Shown one piece after another: positions 40,452 through 50,947 of a stretch of DNA of 64,000 nt. Position numbers and translations under genes: made by a program. The first letter of the stretch is position 1. Every line of letters begins with the position of its first letter. The notes beneath the pieces were generated by a model. That model ran no database searches. It saw nothing but the letters and a program-made list of their open reading frames with translations, and was not told the DNA's origin. The DNA is from Cognaticolwellia aestuarii (GTDB lineage Bacteria > Pseudomonadota > Gammaproteobacteria > Enterobacterales > Alteromonadaceae), in NCBI RefSeq assembly GCF_002000025.1, contig NZ_MUZV01000001.1:124001-188000 (forward strand), in the 5' to 3' direction.

Positions 40452-43247
40452 ATGAGCCTGTATTTAGAATATATAGCAGAAATTGAAAATCGTAAAAATG
40501 AGCTGGGTTTAGCACCTAAGCCAATTGATAGTGCAGAATTATTAGCGGAAATTATCGAACAAATTAAAGATAAAGAACACGCGCACCGCGAAGATTCTTT
40601 GAACTTCTTTATCTATAACACACTACCAGGTACGACGAGCGCTGCAGGCGAAAAAGCAGCATTTTTGAAAAAAATTATTTTAGGTGAAGAAGTTGTAGCA
40701 GAAATTTCTGTTGAATTTGCTTTTGAGCTACTTTCTCACATGAAAGGTGGTCCATCTATCGCAGTACTACTTGACCTAGCGTTGGGTGATGACACTGCAT
40801 TATCAACACCTGCTGCTAGTGTATTAAAAACTCAAGTATTTTTATATGACGCTGATACTGCACGTATTGAAGCTGCATACAAAGCAGGTAATGCCGTAGC
40901 TAAAGACTTGTTAGAAAGCTACGCTAACGCGGAATTTTTCACCAAACTACCTGATGTTGAAGAAAAGATTGAAGTAGTTACTTACATTGCCGGTGAAGGC
41001 GATATCTCAACTGACTTACTTTCTCCTGGTCATCAAGCGCACTCTCGTGCTGACCGTGAATTGCACGGTAAGTGCATGATCACAGAAGAAGCACAGAAAG
41101 AGATACAAGCGCTTCAAGCTAAGCACCCTAACGCAAAAGTTATGTTAATTGCTGAAAAAGGTACAATGGGCGTTGGTTCTTCTCGTATGTCTGGTGTTAA
41201 CAACGTTGCACTTTGGGCCGGTAAACAAGCAAGTCCATACGTGCCATTTATTAATATTGCTCCAGTAGTTGCAGGTACAAATGGTATTTCTCCAATCTTC
41301 TTAACCACTGTTGATGTAACTGGCGGTATTGGTCTTGATCTTAAAAACTGGGTTAAGAAAGTTGATGCAAGTGGCAACACAGTTGTTGATGAAAATGGCG
41401 ATGCAGTTTTAGAAGAAGCATACTCAGTAGCTACCGGCACTGTCTTAACGATTGACACTAAAGCTAAAAAACTATTGAACGGTGATAAAGAGCTAGTAGA
41501 CATTTCTTCAGCTTTCACGCCACAAAAAGTAGAATTCATGAAAGCAGGTGGCTCTTACGCAGTTACCTTTGGTAAGAAACTACAAACGCTCGCAGCAGAA
41601 ACACTAGGTGTTGAAATACCTCAGGTTTATGCACCTTCGAAAGAAATTTCACACGCAGGTCAAGGTCTAACAGCGGTAGAGAAAATATTTAACAGAAATG
41701 CTGTTGGTGTACTTTCTGAAACTGACCTTCACGCCGGCTCAGATGTGCGCGTTAAAGTAAACATTGTTGGTTCGCAAGATACTACAGGCCCAATGACTTG
41801 CCAAGAGCTAGAAGCTATGGCTGCTTCTACTATCTCGCCAATAGTTGACGGCGCATATCAATCAGGTTGTCATACGGCCTCTGTTTGGGATAGTAAAGCG
41901 AAAGCTAACATTCCTAAGCTAATGAGCTTTATGAACAAGTTTGGTTTGATCACAGCTCGTGATCCTAAAGGTGTATACCCTGCAATGACCGATGTTATTC
42001 ATAAAGTATTGAATGACCTTACTGTTGATGACCGCGCTATCATCATTGGCGGCGACTCGCATACACGTATGTCTAAGGGTGTCGCATTTGGTGCTGACTC
42101 TGGTACTGTAGCGATTGCACTAGCAACAGGTGAAGCAGCTATGCCGATTCCAGAATCTGTTAAAGTAACCTTTAAAGGCAACATGCAAGGTCACATGGAC
42201 TTCCGTGATGTTGTACATGCAACACAAGCACAAATGCTTAAGCAGTTTGGTGGTGAAAACGTATTCCAAGGCCGTATTATCGAAGTACACATTGGTACGT
42301 TATTAGCAGACCAAGCATTTACCTTCACTGATTGGTCTGCAGAAATGAAAGCGAAAGCTTCAATCTGTATTTCAAATGATGAAACATTAATTCAATCAAT
42401 TGAGCTTGCTAAGAGCCGTATCCAGATCATGATTGATAAAGGTATGGAAAACCAAGCAGGTACGCTTAAAGGCTTAATTGCATTAGCTGACAAACGTATT
42501 GAAGAAGTTAAATCAGGCACTAGTCCAGCGTTAGCACCTGACGACGCGGCTAAATACTATGCAGAAGTTGTAATCGATTTAGATGTTATTGATCAACCAA
42601 TGATTGCTGACCCAGATGTAAACAACGATGATGCCTCTAAACGTTATACGCATGATGTTATCCGCCCTGTTTCATACTACGATGGCAAACCAGTAGATCT
42701 AGCCTTTGTAGGCTCTTGTATGGTTCATAAAGGTGACATGCAAATTATCGCACAAATGCTACGTAATATTGAAAAACAAAACGGTCAAGTTGAGTTTAAA
42801 GCGCCATTAGTTGTTGCGCCACCAACTTACAACATCGTTGATGAACTAAAAGCTGAAGGCGACTGGGACATTTTACGTAAGTACTCTGGTTTTGAATTTG
42901 ATGATGCAAACCCGAAAGGCGCCGCACGTACTAAGTACGATAACATCATGTATCTTGAACGCCCAGGCTGTAACTTATGTATGGGTAACCAAGAAAAAGC
43001 TGAACCAGGTGATACCGTTATTGCTACATCAACGCGCTTGTTCCAAGGCCGTGTTGTTGCTGATAGTGCAGAGAAAAAAGGCGAGTCATTACTAGGCTCT
43101 ACGCCTTTAGTTGTGCTTTCATCTGTATTAGGTCGTTTCCCAACAATCGAAGAATACAAAGCAGCTGTGGAAGGCATTGATTTAACTCGCTTCGCGCCGC
43201 CAACAGAAGAAATGAGCACTAAATATGTACCAATTAAAATGGTATAA
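40452..43247 (+). CDS. Second aconitase B, long Bacteroidetes-type
   Basis: This 931-aa enzyme has AcnB architecture and all three cluster cysteines (Cys756 in GSCMVHKGDM, Cys840 and Cys843 in GCNLCMGNQ), so it should be an active aconitase/2-methylisocitrate dehydratase. It is 65 residues longer than the neighbouring AcnB, shares little beyond motifs in the N-terminal half, and reads like the AcnB of Flavobacteriia (for example EESLNFFIYNTLPGTTSAAG-like text and the loop VDASGNTVVDENGDAVLE). From memory of the families, I infer horizontal acquisition from Bacteroidetes. A strong terminator follows at 43354. Retention beside the native gene suggests a distinct role, such as different oxidative-stress tolerance. 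Confidence 0.9.
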   Translation: MSLYLEYIAEIENRKNELGLAPKPIDSAELLAEIIEQIKDKEHAHREDSLNFFIYNTLPGTTSAAGEKAAFLKKIILGEEVVAEISVEFAFELLSHMKGGPSIAVLLDLALGDDTALSTPAASVLKTQVFLYDADTARIEAAYKAGNAVAKDLLESYANAEFFTKLPDVEEKIEVVTYIAGEGDISTDLLSPGHQAHSRADRELHGKCMITEEAQKEIQALQAKHPNAKVMLIAEKGTMGVGSSRMSGVNNVALWAGKQASPYVPFINIAPVVAGTNGISPIFLTTVDVTGGIGLDLKNWVKKVDASGNTVVDENGDAVLEEAYSVATGTVLTIDTKAKKLLNGDKELVDISSAFTPQKVEFMKAGGSYAVTFGKKLQTLAAETLGVEIPQVYAPSKEISHAGQGLTAVEKIFNRNAVGVLSETDLHAGSDVRVKVNIVGSQDTTGPMTCQELEAMAASTISPIVDGAYQSGCHTASVWDSKAKANIPKLMSFMNKFGLITARDPKGVYPAMTDVIHKVLNDLTVDDRAIIIGGDSHTRMSKGVAFGADSGTVAIALATGEAAMPIPESVKVTFKGNMQGHMDFRDVVHATQAQMLKQFGGENVFQGRIIEVHIGTLLADQAFTFTDWSAEMKAKASICISNDETLIQSIELAKSRIQIMIDKGMENQAGTLKGLIALADKRIEEVKSGTSPALAPDDAAKYYAEVVIDLDVIDQPMIADPDVNNDDASKRYTHDVIRPVSYYDGKPVDLAFVGSCMVHKGDMQIIAQMLRNIEKQNGQVEFKAPLVVAPPTYNIVDELKAEGDWDILRKYSGFEFDDANPKGAARTKYDNIMYLERPGCNLCMGNQEKAEPGDTVIATSTRLFQGRVVADSAEKKGESLLGSTPLVVLSSVLGRFPTIEEYKAAVEGIDLTRFAPPTEEMSTKYVPIKMV

Positions 43248-43353
43248 GCTTCATCTACCTGTTTAGCTAATATGATGCGTAAACGTTAGCTAAACTTGGT
43301 ATTTCACTCAATGCTTAGTTCAAGAGTTGAGAGAGAATACCAAGGTTAAGCAT

Positions 43354-43387
43354 AAAAAAGGTGACTTATATAAGTCACCTTTTTTTA
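43354..43387 (+). terminator. Rho-independent terminator after the second aconitase gene
   Basis: The perfect palindrome GGTGACTTATATAAGTCACC (43360-43379) is flanked by A6 on the left and T7 on the right. It would terminate on either strand. It lies about 107 bases after the stop. Confidence 0.9.
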
Positions 43388-43489
43388 TGTGCTGTTCAAT
43401 TGATATTTATGAGTAGTAATGCTGCACATCTACCCGTTTAATGGCGGATAAATTGTTACTCACTACTGGACGCACAATCAACAAAAGTA

Positions 43490-43828
43490 TTATTGAACAG
43501 GACACTCAATATTCGCTGATAAAGACGGCATGATCATATTAGGAAATGACAACTTATCATCAAAACGCTCTACCCCTTCCAACACTTCAATCTTAAAGCC
43601 ATAACTTTTGCAAATACGAAGTGATTGACGCATTAAAAATGTTGCTAATTTGCTGAACTCTGTATTTTGCTTTGCGATAACTTGAAGGTGATGTTTACCC
43701 TCTTTTAAATCTGTTTGCTTAAACTGCACTTGATGGTCAAAATCCCACTGTGATGCGCCATTAGGAATACCTTGCTGACTACTACAGGCACTAAGTAATA
43801 ATGTGGTTACTACAAGCAATTTTTTCAT
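43490..43828 (-). CDS. Small lipoprotein of unknown function
   Basis: This 112-aa lipoprotein has the signal MKKLLVVTTLLLSAC (Cys15 as lipid site). The mature part has one probable disulfide pair (Cys in LRICKSYG and Cys in NIECPVQ) and no recognisable domain. AGGAG lies upstream of the ATG. It is transcribed in the same direction as lpdA, but the lpdA terminator separates them. Confidence 0.65.
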   Translation of the reverse strand: MKKLLVVTTLLLSACSSQQGIPNGASQWDFDHQVQFKQTDLKEGKHHLQVIAKQNTEFSKLATFLMRQSLRICKSYGFKIEVLEGVERFDDKLSFPNMIMPSLSANIECPVQ

Positions 43829-43921
43829 TGAATATACTCCTATAAAACAACATCAATAATACGTTTTGATAACTCAGTGTAGTCATTTGTATAAGTGATG
43901 ACCATCATTTTCGGTTAAGTA

Positions 43922-43949
43922 CAAAAAAGCCAGCTAATTAGCTGGCTTT
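43922..43949 (-). terminator. Rho-independent terminator of the pyruvate dehydrogenase operon
   Basis: A 24-base perfect palindrome centred on CTAATTAG (AAAGCCAGCTAA / TTAGCTGGCTTT, 43926-43949) is followed on the minus strand by further T residues. It lies 38 bases past the lpdA stop. Confidence 0.9.
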
Positions 43950-43987
43950 GATTAATTTAACTTTAAAACTAACGTTTCATTATCAAA

Positions 43988-45418
43988 TTATTTTTTCTTT
44001 TTAACTGCTTTAGCATTTGGCAAATCAGTAATTGAACCTTCAAATACTTCTGCAGCTAAGCCGATTGATTCATTTAATGTTGGATGAGCATGAATAGTTA
44101 ACGCTAAATCTTCGGCATCAGCACCCATTTCAACCGCTAAACAAACTTCACCAAGCATTTCGCCAGCATTGATACCAACAATAGCACCACCAAGTACACG
44201 ACCAGTTTCTTTTTCGAAGATCATCTTCGTTTTACCTTCAGTACGCGCTGAGGCAATAGCACGACCAGAAGCTGCCCATGGGAAGTTAGCAATTTCAATG
44301 TTTAAACCTTGCTCTTTCGCTTCACGTTCAGTAACACCAACCCAAGCCATTTCTGGATCAGTATAAGCAATTGAAGGAATACAACGTGGATCAAATACGT
44401 GCTTCTTACCTGCAATAACCTCAGCAGCACAATGTGCTTCATGAACCGCTTTATGCGCAAGCATAGGTTGGCCAACAACGTCACCGATTGCAAAAATATG
44501 GTTTACGTTAGTACGAAGCTCGTTAGTTACATTGATGAAACCGCGCTCATCAACATTAACACCCGCTTTATCAGCTGCAACTAAATGACCATTTGGCTTG
44601 CGACCAACGGCAACTAAAATCTTATCATAACGTACTTGTCCTTCTGGGGCATTTTTGCCTTCAAAAGTAACGTATAAACCGTCATCTTTAGCATCAACTG
44701 CAACAACTTTGGTTGATAACATGATGTTGAATTTTTTCTTGTTGAAGTTGGTGTAAACTTTAACAATGTCTTTATCAGCAGCTGGTACAAGTTGATCAGC
44801 AAATTCAACGACAGAAACGTTTGAACCTAATGCTTTATAAACAGTGCCCATTTCTAGACCGATAATACCACCACCCAGTACCAACATTTCTTCAGGTACG
44901 TCTTGAAGCTCTAAAGCGCCTGTTGAATCAATAACACGTGGGTCTTCAGTTGGAATAAACGGTAAATCAACAACAGAAGAGCCTGCTGCAATAATAGCGT
45001 TATCAAAAGTAATGGTAGTTTTGCCGTCAGCACCTTCAACTTCGATAGTTTTATCAGAAGTGAATTTACCGTAACCAAATACGGTTTTAACTTTACGTGC
45101 TTTAGACATGCCGCCTAAGCCACCAGTTAATTGGCCGACAACACTTTCTTTCCAATCACGAATTTTGTCTAAATCAATTTTAGGAGTACCAAAAGTAACA
45201 CCATGAGACGCCATAGCGGCCGCATCATCAATAACTTTAGCTACGTGTAAAAGTGCTTTTGAAGGGATACAACCCACATTCAAACAAACGCCACCAAGCG
45301 TTTCACGGCTTTCAACTAATACTACGTCTAAACCTAAATCTGCTGCGCGAAATGCTGCTGAATAGCCACCAGGACCCGCACCTAAAACTACTACTTGAGT
45401 TTTAATATCGTTACTCAT
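43988..45418 (-). CDS. lpdA: Dihydrolipoyl dehydrogenase (E3)
   Basis: This FAD enzyme reoxidises the lipoyl groups of pyruvate and 2-oxoglutarate dehydrogenase complexes with NAD+. The 476-aa sequence has the FAD motif GAGPGGYSAAFRAADLG, the redox disulfide GGVCLNVGCIPSKAL, the NAD motif GGGIIGLEMG and the C-terminal catalytic HAHPTLNE. Length matches E. coli Lpd (474). GAGG lies 6 bases before the ATG. It follows aceF by 264 bases, a gap long enough for its own promoter, but it is still in the pdhR-aceE-aceF-lpdA order. Confidence 0.96.
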   Translation of the reverse strand: MSNDIKTQVVVLGAGPGGYSAAFRAADLGLDVVLVESRETLGGVCLNVGCIPSKALLHVAKVIDDAAAMASHGVTFGTPKIDLDKIRDWKESVVGQLTGGLGGMSKARKVKTVFGYGKFTSDKTIEVEGADGKTTITFDNAIIAAGSSVVDLPFIPTEDPRVIDSTGALELQDVPEEMLVLGGGIIGLEMGTVYKALGSNVSVVEFADQLVPAADKDIVKVYTNFNKKKFNIMLSTKVVAVDAKDDGLYVTFEGKNAPEGQVRYDKILVAVGRKPNGHLVAADKAGVNVDERGFINVTNELRTNVNHIFAIGDVVGQPMLAHKAVHEAHCAAEVIAGKKHVFDPRCIPSIAYTDPEMAWVGVTEREAKEQGLNIEIANFPWAASGRAIASARTEGKTKMIFEKETGRVLGGAIVGINAGEMLGEVCLAVEMGADAEDLALTIHAHPTLNESIGLAAEVFEGSITDLPNAKAVKKKK

Positions 45419-45682
45419 GCTAACCTCAAAAATTGATGTATTTATTGCTGGTTATGCCAGCCTATATTTGCCAAACGTTTATTAAAGGTATTAACAATTA
45501 ATATTTTCAGCACTATTGGTATTTTTCTTGACGCAATTTTACTTAAAGCGCACAAGGATCGCTATCTTTTAATCAGCAATTATTGATGAAAAGTGGGCAA
45601 AAATGAAAATCTATCAATGGTTTTCATTTTGCCAACTTGTTATTTCACATCACTGTCTTAATTCAAGCTTTGTCAAAGCAAA

Positions 45683-47341
45683 CTATAAAATGAGCTTTCT
45701 AATATCACTCATCACGCTTGCTAAATGAACAGTAAAACGAGCCGCTAATGCACCATCAATTACACGATGATCGTATGACATCGATAGCGGTAACATTAAC
45801 TTAGGTTCAAAATCTTTACCGTTCCACTTAGGTTTCATTTCTGATTTAGAAACACCTAAAATAGCCACTTCTGGCGCATTAACAATCGGCGTAAACGCTG
45901 TACCACCAATACCACCAAGACTTGAGATAGTAAAACACCCACCTTGCATATCTGCAGCCTTAAGCTTGCCATCACGTGCTTTCATACTAATTTCAAGTAA
46001 TTCGCGTGATAACTGGTGAATGCCTTTTTGATCAACATCGCGCACTACCGGTACAACCAAACCATTCGGCGTATCAACTGCAACACCAATATGGATGTAC
46101 TTTTTAAGAATAAGGTTTTCACCGTCTTCACTTAAGCTTGAATTAAACACTGGGAATGCTTTTAATGCATCGGCAGCCGCTTTTAAAATAAACACTAAAG
46201 GTGTGATTTTAAAACCTAATTTCTGCTTTTCACAAATAACATTTTGTTCTTTGCGGAATGCTTCAACATCAGTAATATCAGCTTCATCGAACTGAGTTAC
46301 ATGTGGAATTGTCACCCAGTTACGATGTAAGAATGGTCCAGATATTTTCTGAATACGCGTTAATGCTTTGGTTTCAATTTCACCAAATTTAGCAAAGTCA
46401 ATTTGCTTAGCACTCACAACTTGTAAGCCACCTTCTCCTGCAGCAACTGAACTACCAGCATTAGCTTTTGGACGTGAAAGTTCATATTTAACATATGACT
46501 GTACGTCTTCTTTAAGAATACGCCCTTTACGACCAGAACCTTTCACTGCCGTTAAATCAACACCAAATTCGCGCGCTAAGCGACGAATAGAAGGCGAAGT
46601 ATAAATAGAACCAGCATTCGTTAAACCCACTTGTGGATGATGCGGTACTGGTGCTGCTTTTTTCGCAGCAGGAGCAGGCACAGCCGCTTCGGCTTTTTCA
46701 GGGGCAGCAACCGGCGCTTCAGCAACAACTGGTGCACCTGAGCTAGTTTCTAGCTTGATAACAATTGAGCCCTGCTTAACTTTATCACCCGTACTGATGA
46801 AAACTTCTTTCACTGTTCCGGCGTGTGAAGAAGGTACATCCATCGTCGCTTTATCAGTTTCTAAAGTGATTAAGCCATCTTCTGCTTCAATGACATCACC
46901 AACAGCAACGAGTACATCGATAACATCGACTTCGCCGTCTTCACCAATATCAGGTACAGCGATATCAATAATTTCACTGCTTGTTGCCGCTGGGGCTGCT
47001 ACAGGTGCTGGCGCTTGAGCGGCAACCTCTGCTTTCACTTCAGGTTCAACAGGCTTTTCAGCAGGTGCTGCAACTTCAGGCTCTGAAGATTCACCACCTG
47101 CGGCAGCACTCTTCATTTCAGCAATAACATCACCTTCTTTGATTTTATCGCCAACACTGACAGTTAAAGCAACTAGCTCACCAGCAAATGGCGCGGGAAT
47201 ATCCATCGATGCTTTATCTGTTTCAACAGTAAGGATCCCTTCATCTGCCTCAAGGTTGTCGCCAACAGCAAAACATATTTCAATAACTTCTACTTCATCG
47301 CCACCGACATCTGGGACGAGAATTTTTTCAATATCAGACAT
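45683..47341 (-). CDS. aceF: Dihydrolipoyllysine acetyltransferase (E2) of pyruvate dehydrogenase
   Basis: This 552-aa core subunit transfers acetyl groups to CoA. It carries two N-terminal lipoyl domains, each with the modified lysine in an ETDKA motif (TVETDKASMDIP and TLETDKATMDVP), where E. coli has three. Ala/Pro/Glu-rich linkers, a peripheral-subunit-binding domain (SPSIRRLAREFGVDL...) and the catalytic domain with active-site SYDHRVIDGALAARF follow. It lies 25 bases after aceE with AAGGA upstream of its ATG. Confidence 0.96.
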   Translation of the reverse strand: MSDIEKILVPDVGGDEVEVIEICFAVGDNLEADEGILTVETDKASMDIPAPFAGELVALTVSVGDKIKEGDVIAEMKSAAAGGESSEPEVAAPAEKPVEPEVKAEVAAQAPAPVAAPAATSSEIIDIAVPDIGEDGEVDVIDVLVAVGDVIEAEDGLITLETDKATMDVPSSHAGTVKEVFISTGDKVKQGSIVIKLETSSGAPVVAEAPVAAPEKAEAAVPAPAAKKAAPVPHHPQVGLTNAGSIYTSPSIRRLAREFGVDLTAVKGSGRKGRILKEDVQSYVKYELSRPKANAGSSVAAGEGGLQVVSAKQIDFAKFGEIETKALTRIQKISGPFLHRNWVTIPHVTQFDEADITDVEAFRKEQNVICEKQKLGFKITPLVFILKAAADALKAFPVFNSSLSEDGENLILKKYIHIGVAVDTPNGLVVPVVRDVDQKGIHQLSRELLEISMKARDGKLKAADMQGGCFTISSLGGIGGTAFTPIVNAPEVAILGVSKSEMKPKWNGKDFEPKLMLPLSMSYDHRVIDGALAARFTVHLASVMSDIRKLIL

Positions 47342-47366
47342 TTCTTAATTCCTTATCTCGTCTTAA

Positions 47367-50042
47367 TTACGCGTAAAGCGGATTAAGTTTGTCAGCATTA
47401 ATGTCAAAACGTGCGATAGCTTCACTCACTACTGAGTGTTTAATATCTCCACGATTAGCCAACTCATAAAGTGCTGCAACAACAATATAGTTTTGATCAA
47501 CTTCAAAATGCTGACGCAAATTAGCGCGACTGTCACTACGACCAAAACCATCGGTACCTAAAACACGGTACTCGGTATTAATGTAACCACGAATTTGATC
47601 TGAGTAGTTTTTAACATAGTCAGTTGCAGCAATTGCAGGACCTTTGTCAGCGGTAATAACGTTAGAAATATAAGCTGTTTTCTGTTTGCTTTCTGGATGT
47701 AACATATTCCAACGAGCAACTTCTTGTCCGTCACGAGCTAATTCATTGAATGAAGTTACTGAGTAAACATCACTTGATACACCGTAATCAGCTGACAAAA
47801 TTTGAGCTGCTTGACGTACTTTTTGTAAAATAGTACCTGAGCCCATCAACTGTACATTGGCTTTAGCTTTTTTAGCTTCAACACGTTCAAGTTGGTAAAT
47901 ACCTTTGATAATTTCTTCTTCAATGGTTTTATTATCAGGTATTGCTGGATGCTGATAGTTCTCGTTCATTAGCGTTAGATAGAAGAAAATATTTTCATTT
48001 TCTTCGTACATGCGACGTAAACCTTCACGGACAATAACGGCAATTTCATAACCATAAGTTGGGTCATACGTAACACAGTTAGGGATTAAACCGGCTTGTA
48101 CATGGGAATGGCCATCTTGATGTTGCAAGCCTTCACCATTAAGTGTGGTTCTACCTGCAGTTGCACCCAATAAGAAACCACGTGCTTGGCTGTCACCTGC
48201 CGCCCATGCTAAATCACCCACTCGTTGGAAACCAAACATTGAGTAGTAAATGTAGAATGGAATTGTCGTTGCATTACAGGTTGAATAAGATGTACCTGAA
48301 GCAACCCAAGACGCCATAGCACCTAACTCGTTAATACCTTCTTGTAATACCTGGCCTTTCTTATCTTCACGGTAGTAAGCGACTTGGTCAGCGTCTTGTG
48401 GTACATATTTTTGACCTTCACTGGCGTAAATACCGACTTGACGGAATAAGCCTTCCATACCAAAAGTACGTGCTTCATCAGGAATAATTGGCACAATACG
48501 TTTACCAATTTTTTTATCTTTTAATAAGCTGTTAAGTACACGCACGAAAGTCATTGTTGATGAAACTTCGCGCTCACCTGAACCTTTTAGGATAGGTTCA
48601 AATATTTTTAACGCCGGCACATCAAGTGTTTCTTCTGCTTGTTGACGACGTGCAGGTAATGAACCACCCAATGCTTCACGACGTGCTTTCATGTACTTAA
48701 ATTCTTCACTATCTTCAGGGAATTTATAGAAAGGTAAATCGGCAATTTGGTCATCACTGACTGGAATATTGAAACGGTCACGGTAATGTTTAATTGCATC
48801 AACATCCATTTTCTTGACGTTATGAGCAATATTTAATGCTTCACCAGAGGCACCCAAACCAAAACCTTTAACCGTTTTAGCTAAAATGACTGTTGGGCGA
48901 CCTTTAGTATTCATTGCTTTTTCATAAGCGGCATAAACTTTTACCGGATCATGGCCACCACGGTTTAAACGCCAAATATCTTCATCTGACATATTAGCTA
49001 CTAGCGCCGCTGTTTCAGGGTACTTATTGAAGAAGTTTTCGCGTGTGTATTTACCGCCTTTGGCTTTACAGTTTTGGTATTCACCATCAACGGTTTCGTT
49101 CATTAACTGTATTAACTTGCCTGATGTGTCACGGGCAATTAACGAATCCCAGTATGAACCCCAAATAACTTTCACTACTTCCCAACCTGCGCCACGGAAA
49201 GTACCTTCAAGTTCTTGAATGATCTTACCGTTACCACGAACAGGACCATCTAAACGCTGTAAGTTACAGTTGATCACGAACGTTAAGTTATCTAAGCCTT
49301 CTCGTGTTGCCAAGCCGATAGCACCTAATGATTCAGGCTCATCAGTTTCACCATCACCTAAGAAACAATAAACACGTTGACCAGAACAATCTTTAATACC
49401 GCGATCAGTTAAATATTTAAGAAAACGTGCGGTATAAATAGCTTGTAGTGGACCTAAACCCATTGAAACAGTTGGGAACTGCCAAAAGTCAGGCATTAAA
49501 TGCGGGTGAGGATAAGAAGATAAACCATTGCCATCACACTCTTGACGGAAGTTATTCATCTGTTCTTCTGTTAATCGACCTTCCATAAATGCACGAGCAT
49601 ATATTCCTGGAGAAATATGACCTTGAGCAAAAATGAAATCACCGCCGTCTTTTTCTGACGATGCTTTAAAGAAGTGATTAAAACCGACATCATATAATGT
49701 CGATGAAGAAGCAAAGCTACCAATATGGCCGCCAAGCTCTAAATCTTTTTTCGAAGCACGTAATACCAGCACTAACGCATTCCAACGAATAGCGGCACGA
49801 ATACGTGACTCTATGGTTTGATCTGCTGGCATATGTGGCTCTAATCCTGGAGGAATAGTATTTACATAAGCTGTTTTAGCATCAAAAGGTAAATGAGTTC
49901 CGCTGCGGCGGGCTCTATCAATTAACTTTTCCAATAGAAAATGAGCACGCTCTGGGCCTTCATTTTCTAACACAGACTCCATTGATTCTAACCATTCTTG
50001 GGTTTCCATTGAATCAATATCTAGATTTGGGAGCTCAGACAT
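47367..50042 (-). CDS. aceE: Pyruvate dehydrogenase E1 component (homodimeric)
   Basis: This 891-aa thiamine-diphosphate enzyme decarboxylates pyruvate and passes the acetyl unit to E2. It closely follows the E. coli form (887 aa). The ThDP motif runs from GDGETDEPESLGAI to NLQRLDG, and the N-terminal E2-binding region begins MSELPNLDIDSMETQEWLES. GGAG lies 11 bases before the ATG. It is transcribed with aceF, downstream of pdhR, and is predicted to be repressed by PdhR when pyruvate is low. Confidence 0.96.
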   Translation of the reverse strand: MSELPNLDIDSMETQEWLESMESVLENEGPERAHFLLEKLIDRARRSGTHLPFDAKTAYVNTIPPGLEPHMPADQTIESRIRAAIRWNALVLVLRASKKDLELGGHIGSFASSSTLYDVGFNHFFKASSEKDGGDFIFAQGHISPGIYARAFMEGRLTEEQMNNFRQECDGNGLSSYPHPHLMPDFWQFPTVSMGLGPLQAIYTARFLKYLTDRGIKDCSGQRVYCFLGDGETDEPESLGAIGLATREGLDNLTFVINCNLQRLDGPVRGNGKIIQELEGTFRGAGWEVVKVIWGSYWDSLIARDTSGKLIQLMNETVDGEYQNCKAKGGKYTRENFFNKYPETAALVANMSDEDIWRLNRGGHDPVKVYAAYEKAMNTKGRPTVILAKTVKGFGLGASGEALNIAHNVKKMDVDAIKHYRDRFNIPVSDDQIADLPFYKFPEDSEEFKYMKARREALGGSLPARRQQAEETLDVPALKIFEPILKGSGEREVSSTMTFVRVLNSLLKDKKIGKRIVPIIPDEARTFGMEGLFRQVGIYASEGQKYVPQDADQVAYYREDKKGQVLQEGINELGAMASWVASGTSYSTCNATTIPFYIYYSMFGFQRVGDLAWAAGDSQARGFLLGATAGRTTLNGEGLQHQDGHSHVQAGLIPNCVTYDPTYGYEIAVIVREGLRRMYEENENIFFYLTLMNENYQHPAIPDNKTIEEEIIKGIYQLERVEAKKAKANVQLMGSGTILQKVRQAAQILSADYGVSSDVYSVTSFNELARDGQEVARWNMLHPESKQKTAYISNVITADKGPAIAATDYVKNYSDQIRGYINTEYRVLGTDGFGRSDSRANLRQHFEVDQNYIVVAALYELANRGDIKHSVVSEAIARFDINADKLNPLYA

Positions 50043-50144
50043 AATTACTTAGTCTCCAATTGTTATTTGTTAAGTAAATTTAATTGTTTAAAGATAGCTG
50101 CTTTTAAGCAAAAATCCTTAACTCAAGTCATTGTTCAAAAAATT

Positions 50145-50921
50145 TTAAAATTCTGTTTTTTTCATTCTGCGCATCGAACGTTCCATGCGACTATTTTCTT
50201 GCGTCATTTTCAGTAGCACTTCTTCAATAAAAGCTAAATGGCGATGACTAGCTCCCCAAGCTATTTGGGGCTTACCACTGATAATGGCACTCATTAAACG
50301 TGTGCGATAATCAGATATCTGGCTAAAGACATCAGGTCTTTTCGCCAAAATAGTTAAATTTTTCTCGATATTATCGATGAGCAAAGGCGCCATACTATGC
50401 GCCAGATGTAAAATAACGGCATTATGGCTAGCAGCACATATGGCTAAGTAAAATTCAAATACAGCCTGCGCTTCAATACGATAATTATCTTCTAATTGTG
50501 CACTACCAATATTGTCATGTTTATGCTGAATTTCATCAAAATCAGCTTGTGTACCACGCATAGCGGCATAATAAGCAGACATACCTTCAATACCATGACG
50601 AAATTCTAATAAATCAAATTGTGATTCTTTATTATTGGCCATTAAAGCAAATAGTGGGTCTGACAAGCCGCCTAAAATTTGCTCATTTACATAAGTACCG
50701 CCACCTTGGCGACGTGTCACTAAATTTTTAGCTTCAAGCTTTTGAATGGCTTCGCGTAATGATGGCCGAGAAACGTCAAATTGTTTTGCTAGTTCACGCT
50801 CAGCTAGTAACTTTTGACCAGGCTTTAAGCTGCCTTCGAGGATCATTGTCTCAAGCTGAGCCATAATAATATCTGATAGCTTGGCCTGTTTTACCGGTTT
50901 TTTAATACTCGGAATTGACAT
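50145..50921 (-). CDS. pdhR: Pyruvate-responsive GntR/FadR-family repressor PdhR
   Basis: This 258-aa regulator has an N-terminal winged helix (LKPGQKLLAERELAKQFDVS..., then RPSLREAIQKLEAKNLVTRR) and a C-terminal FCD ligand domain of helices (residues about 95-245). Its placement directly before aceE, with the same strand and order as E. coli, supports PdhR. GAAGGG lies about 7 bases before the ATG. A TTGGT-N2-ACCA-type box upstream (50989-51005) implies autoregulation. Confidence 0.93.
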   Translation of the reverse strand: MSIPSIKKPVKQAKLSDIIMAQLETMILEGSLKPGQKLLAERELAKQFDVSRPSLREAIQKLEAKNLVTRRQGGGTYVNEQILGGLSDPLFALMANNKESQFDLLEFRHGIEGMSAYYAAMRGTQADFDEIQHKHDNIGSAQLEDNYRIEAQAVFEFYLAICAASHNAVILHLAHSMAPLLIDNIEKNLTILAKRPDVFSQISDYRTRLMSAIISGKPQIAWGASHRHLAFIEEVLLKMTQENSRMERSMRRMKKTEF

Positions 50922-50947
50922 CTAAAACCCTTCATTATGTTAATACG

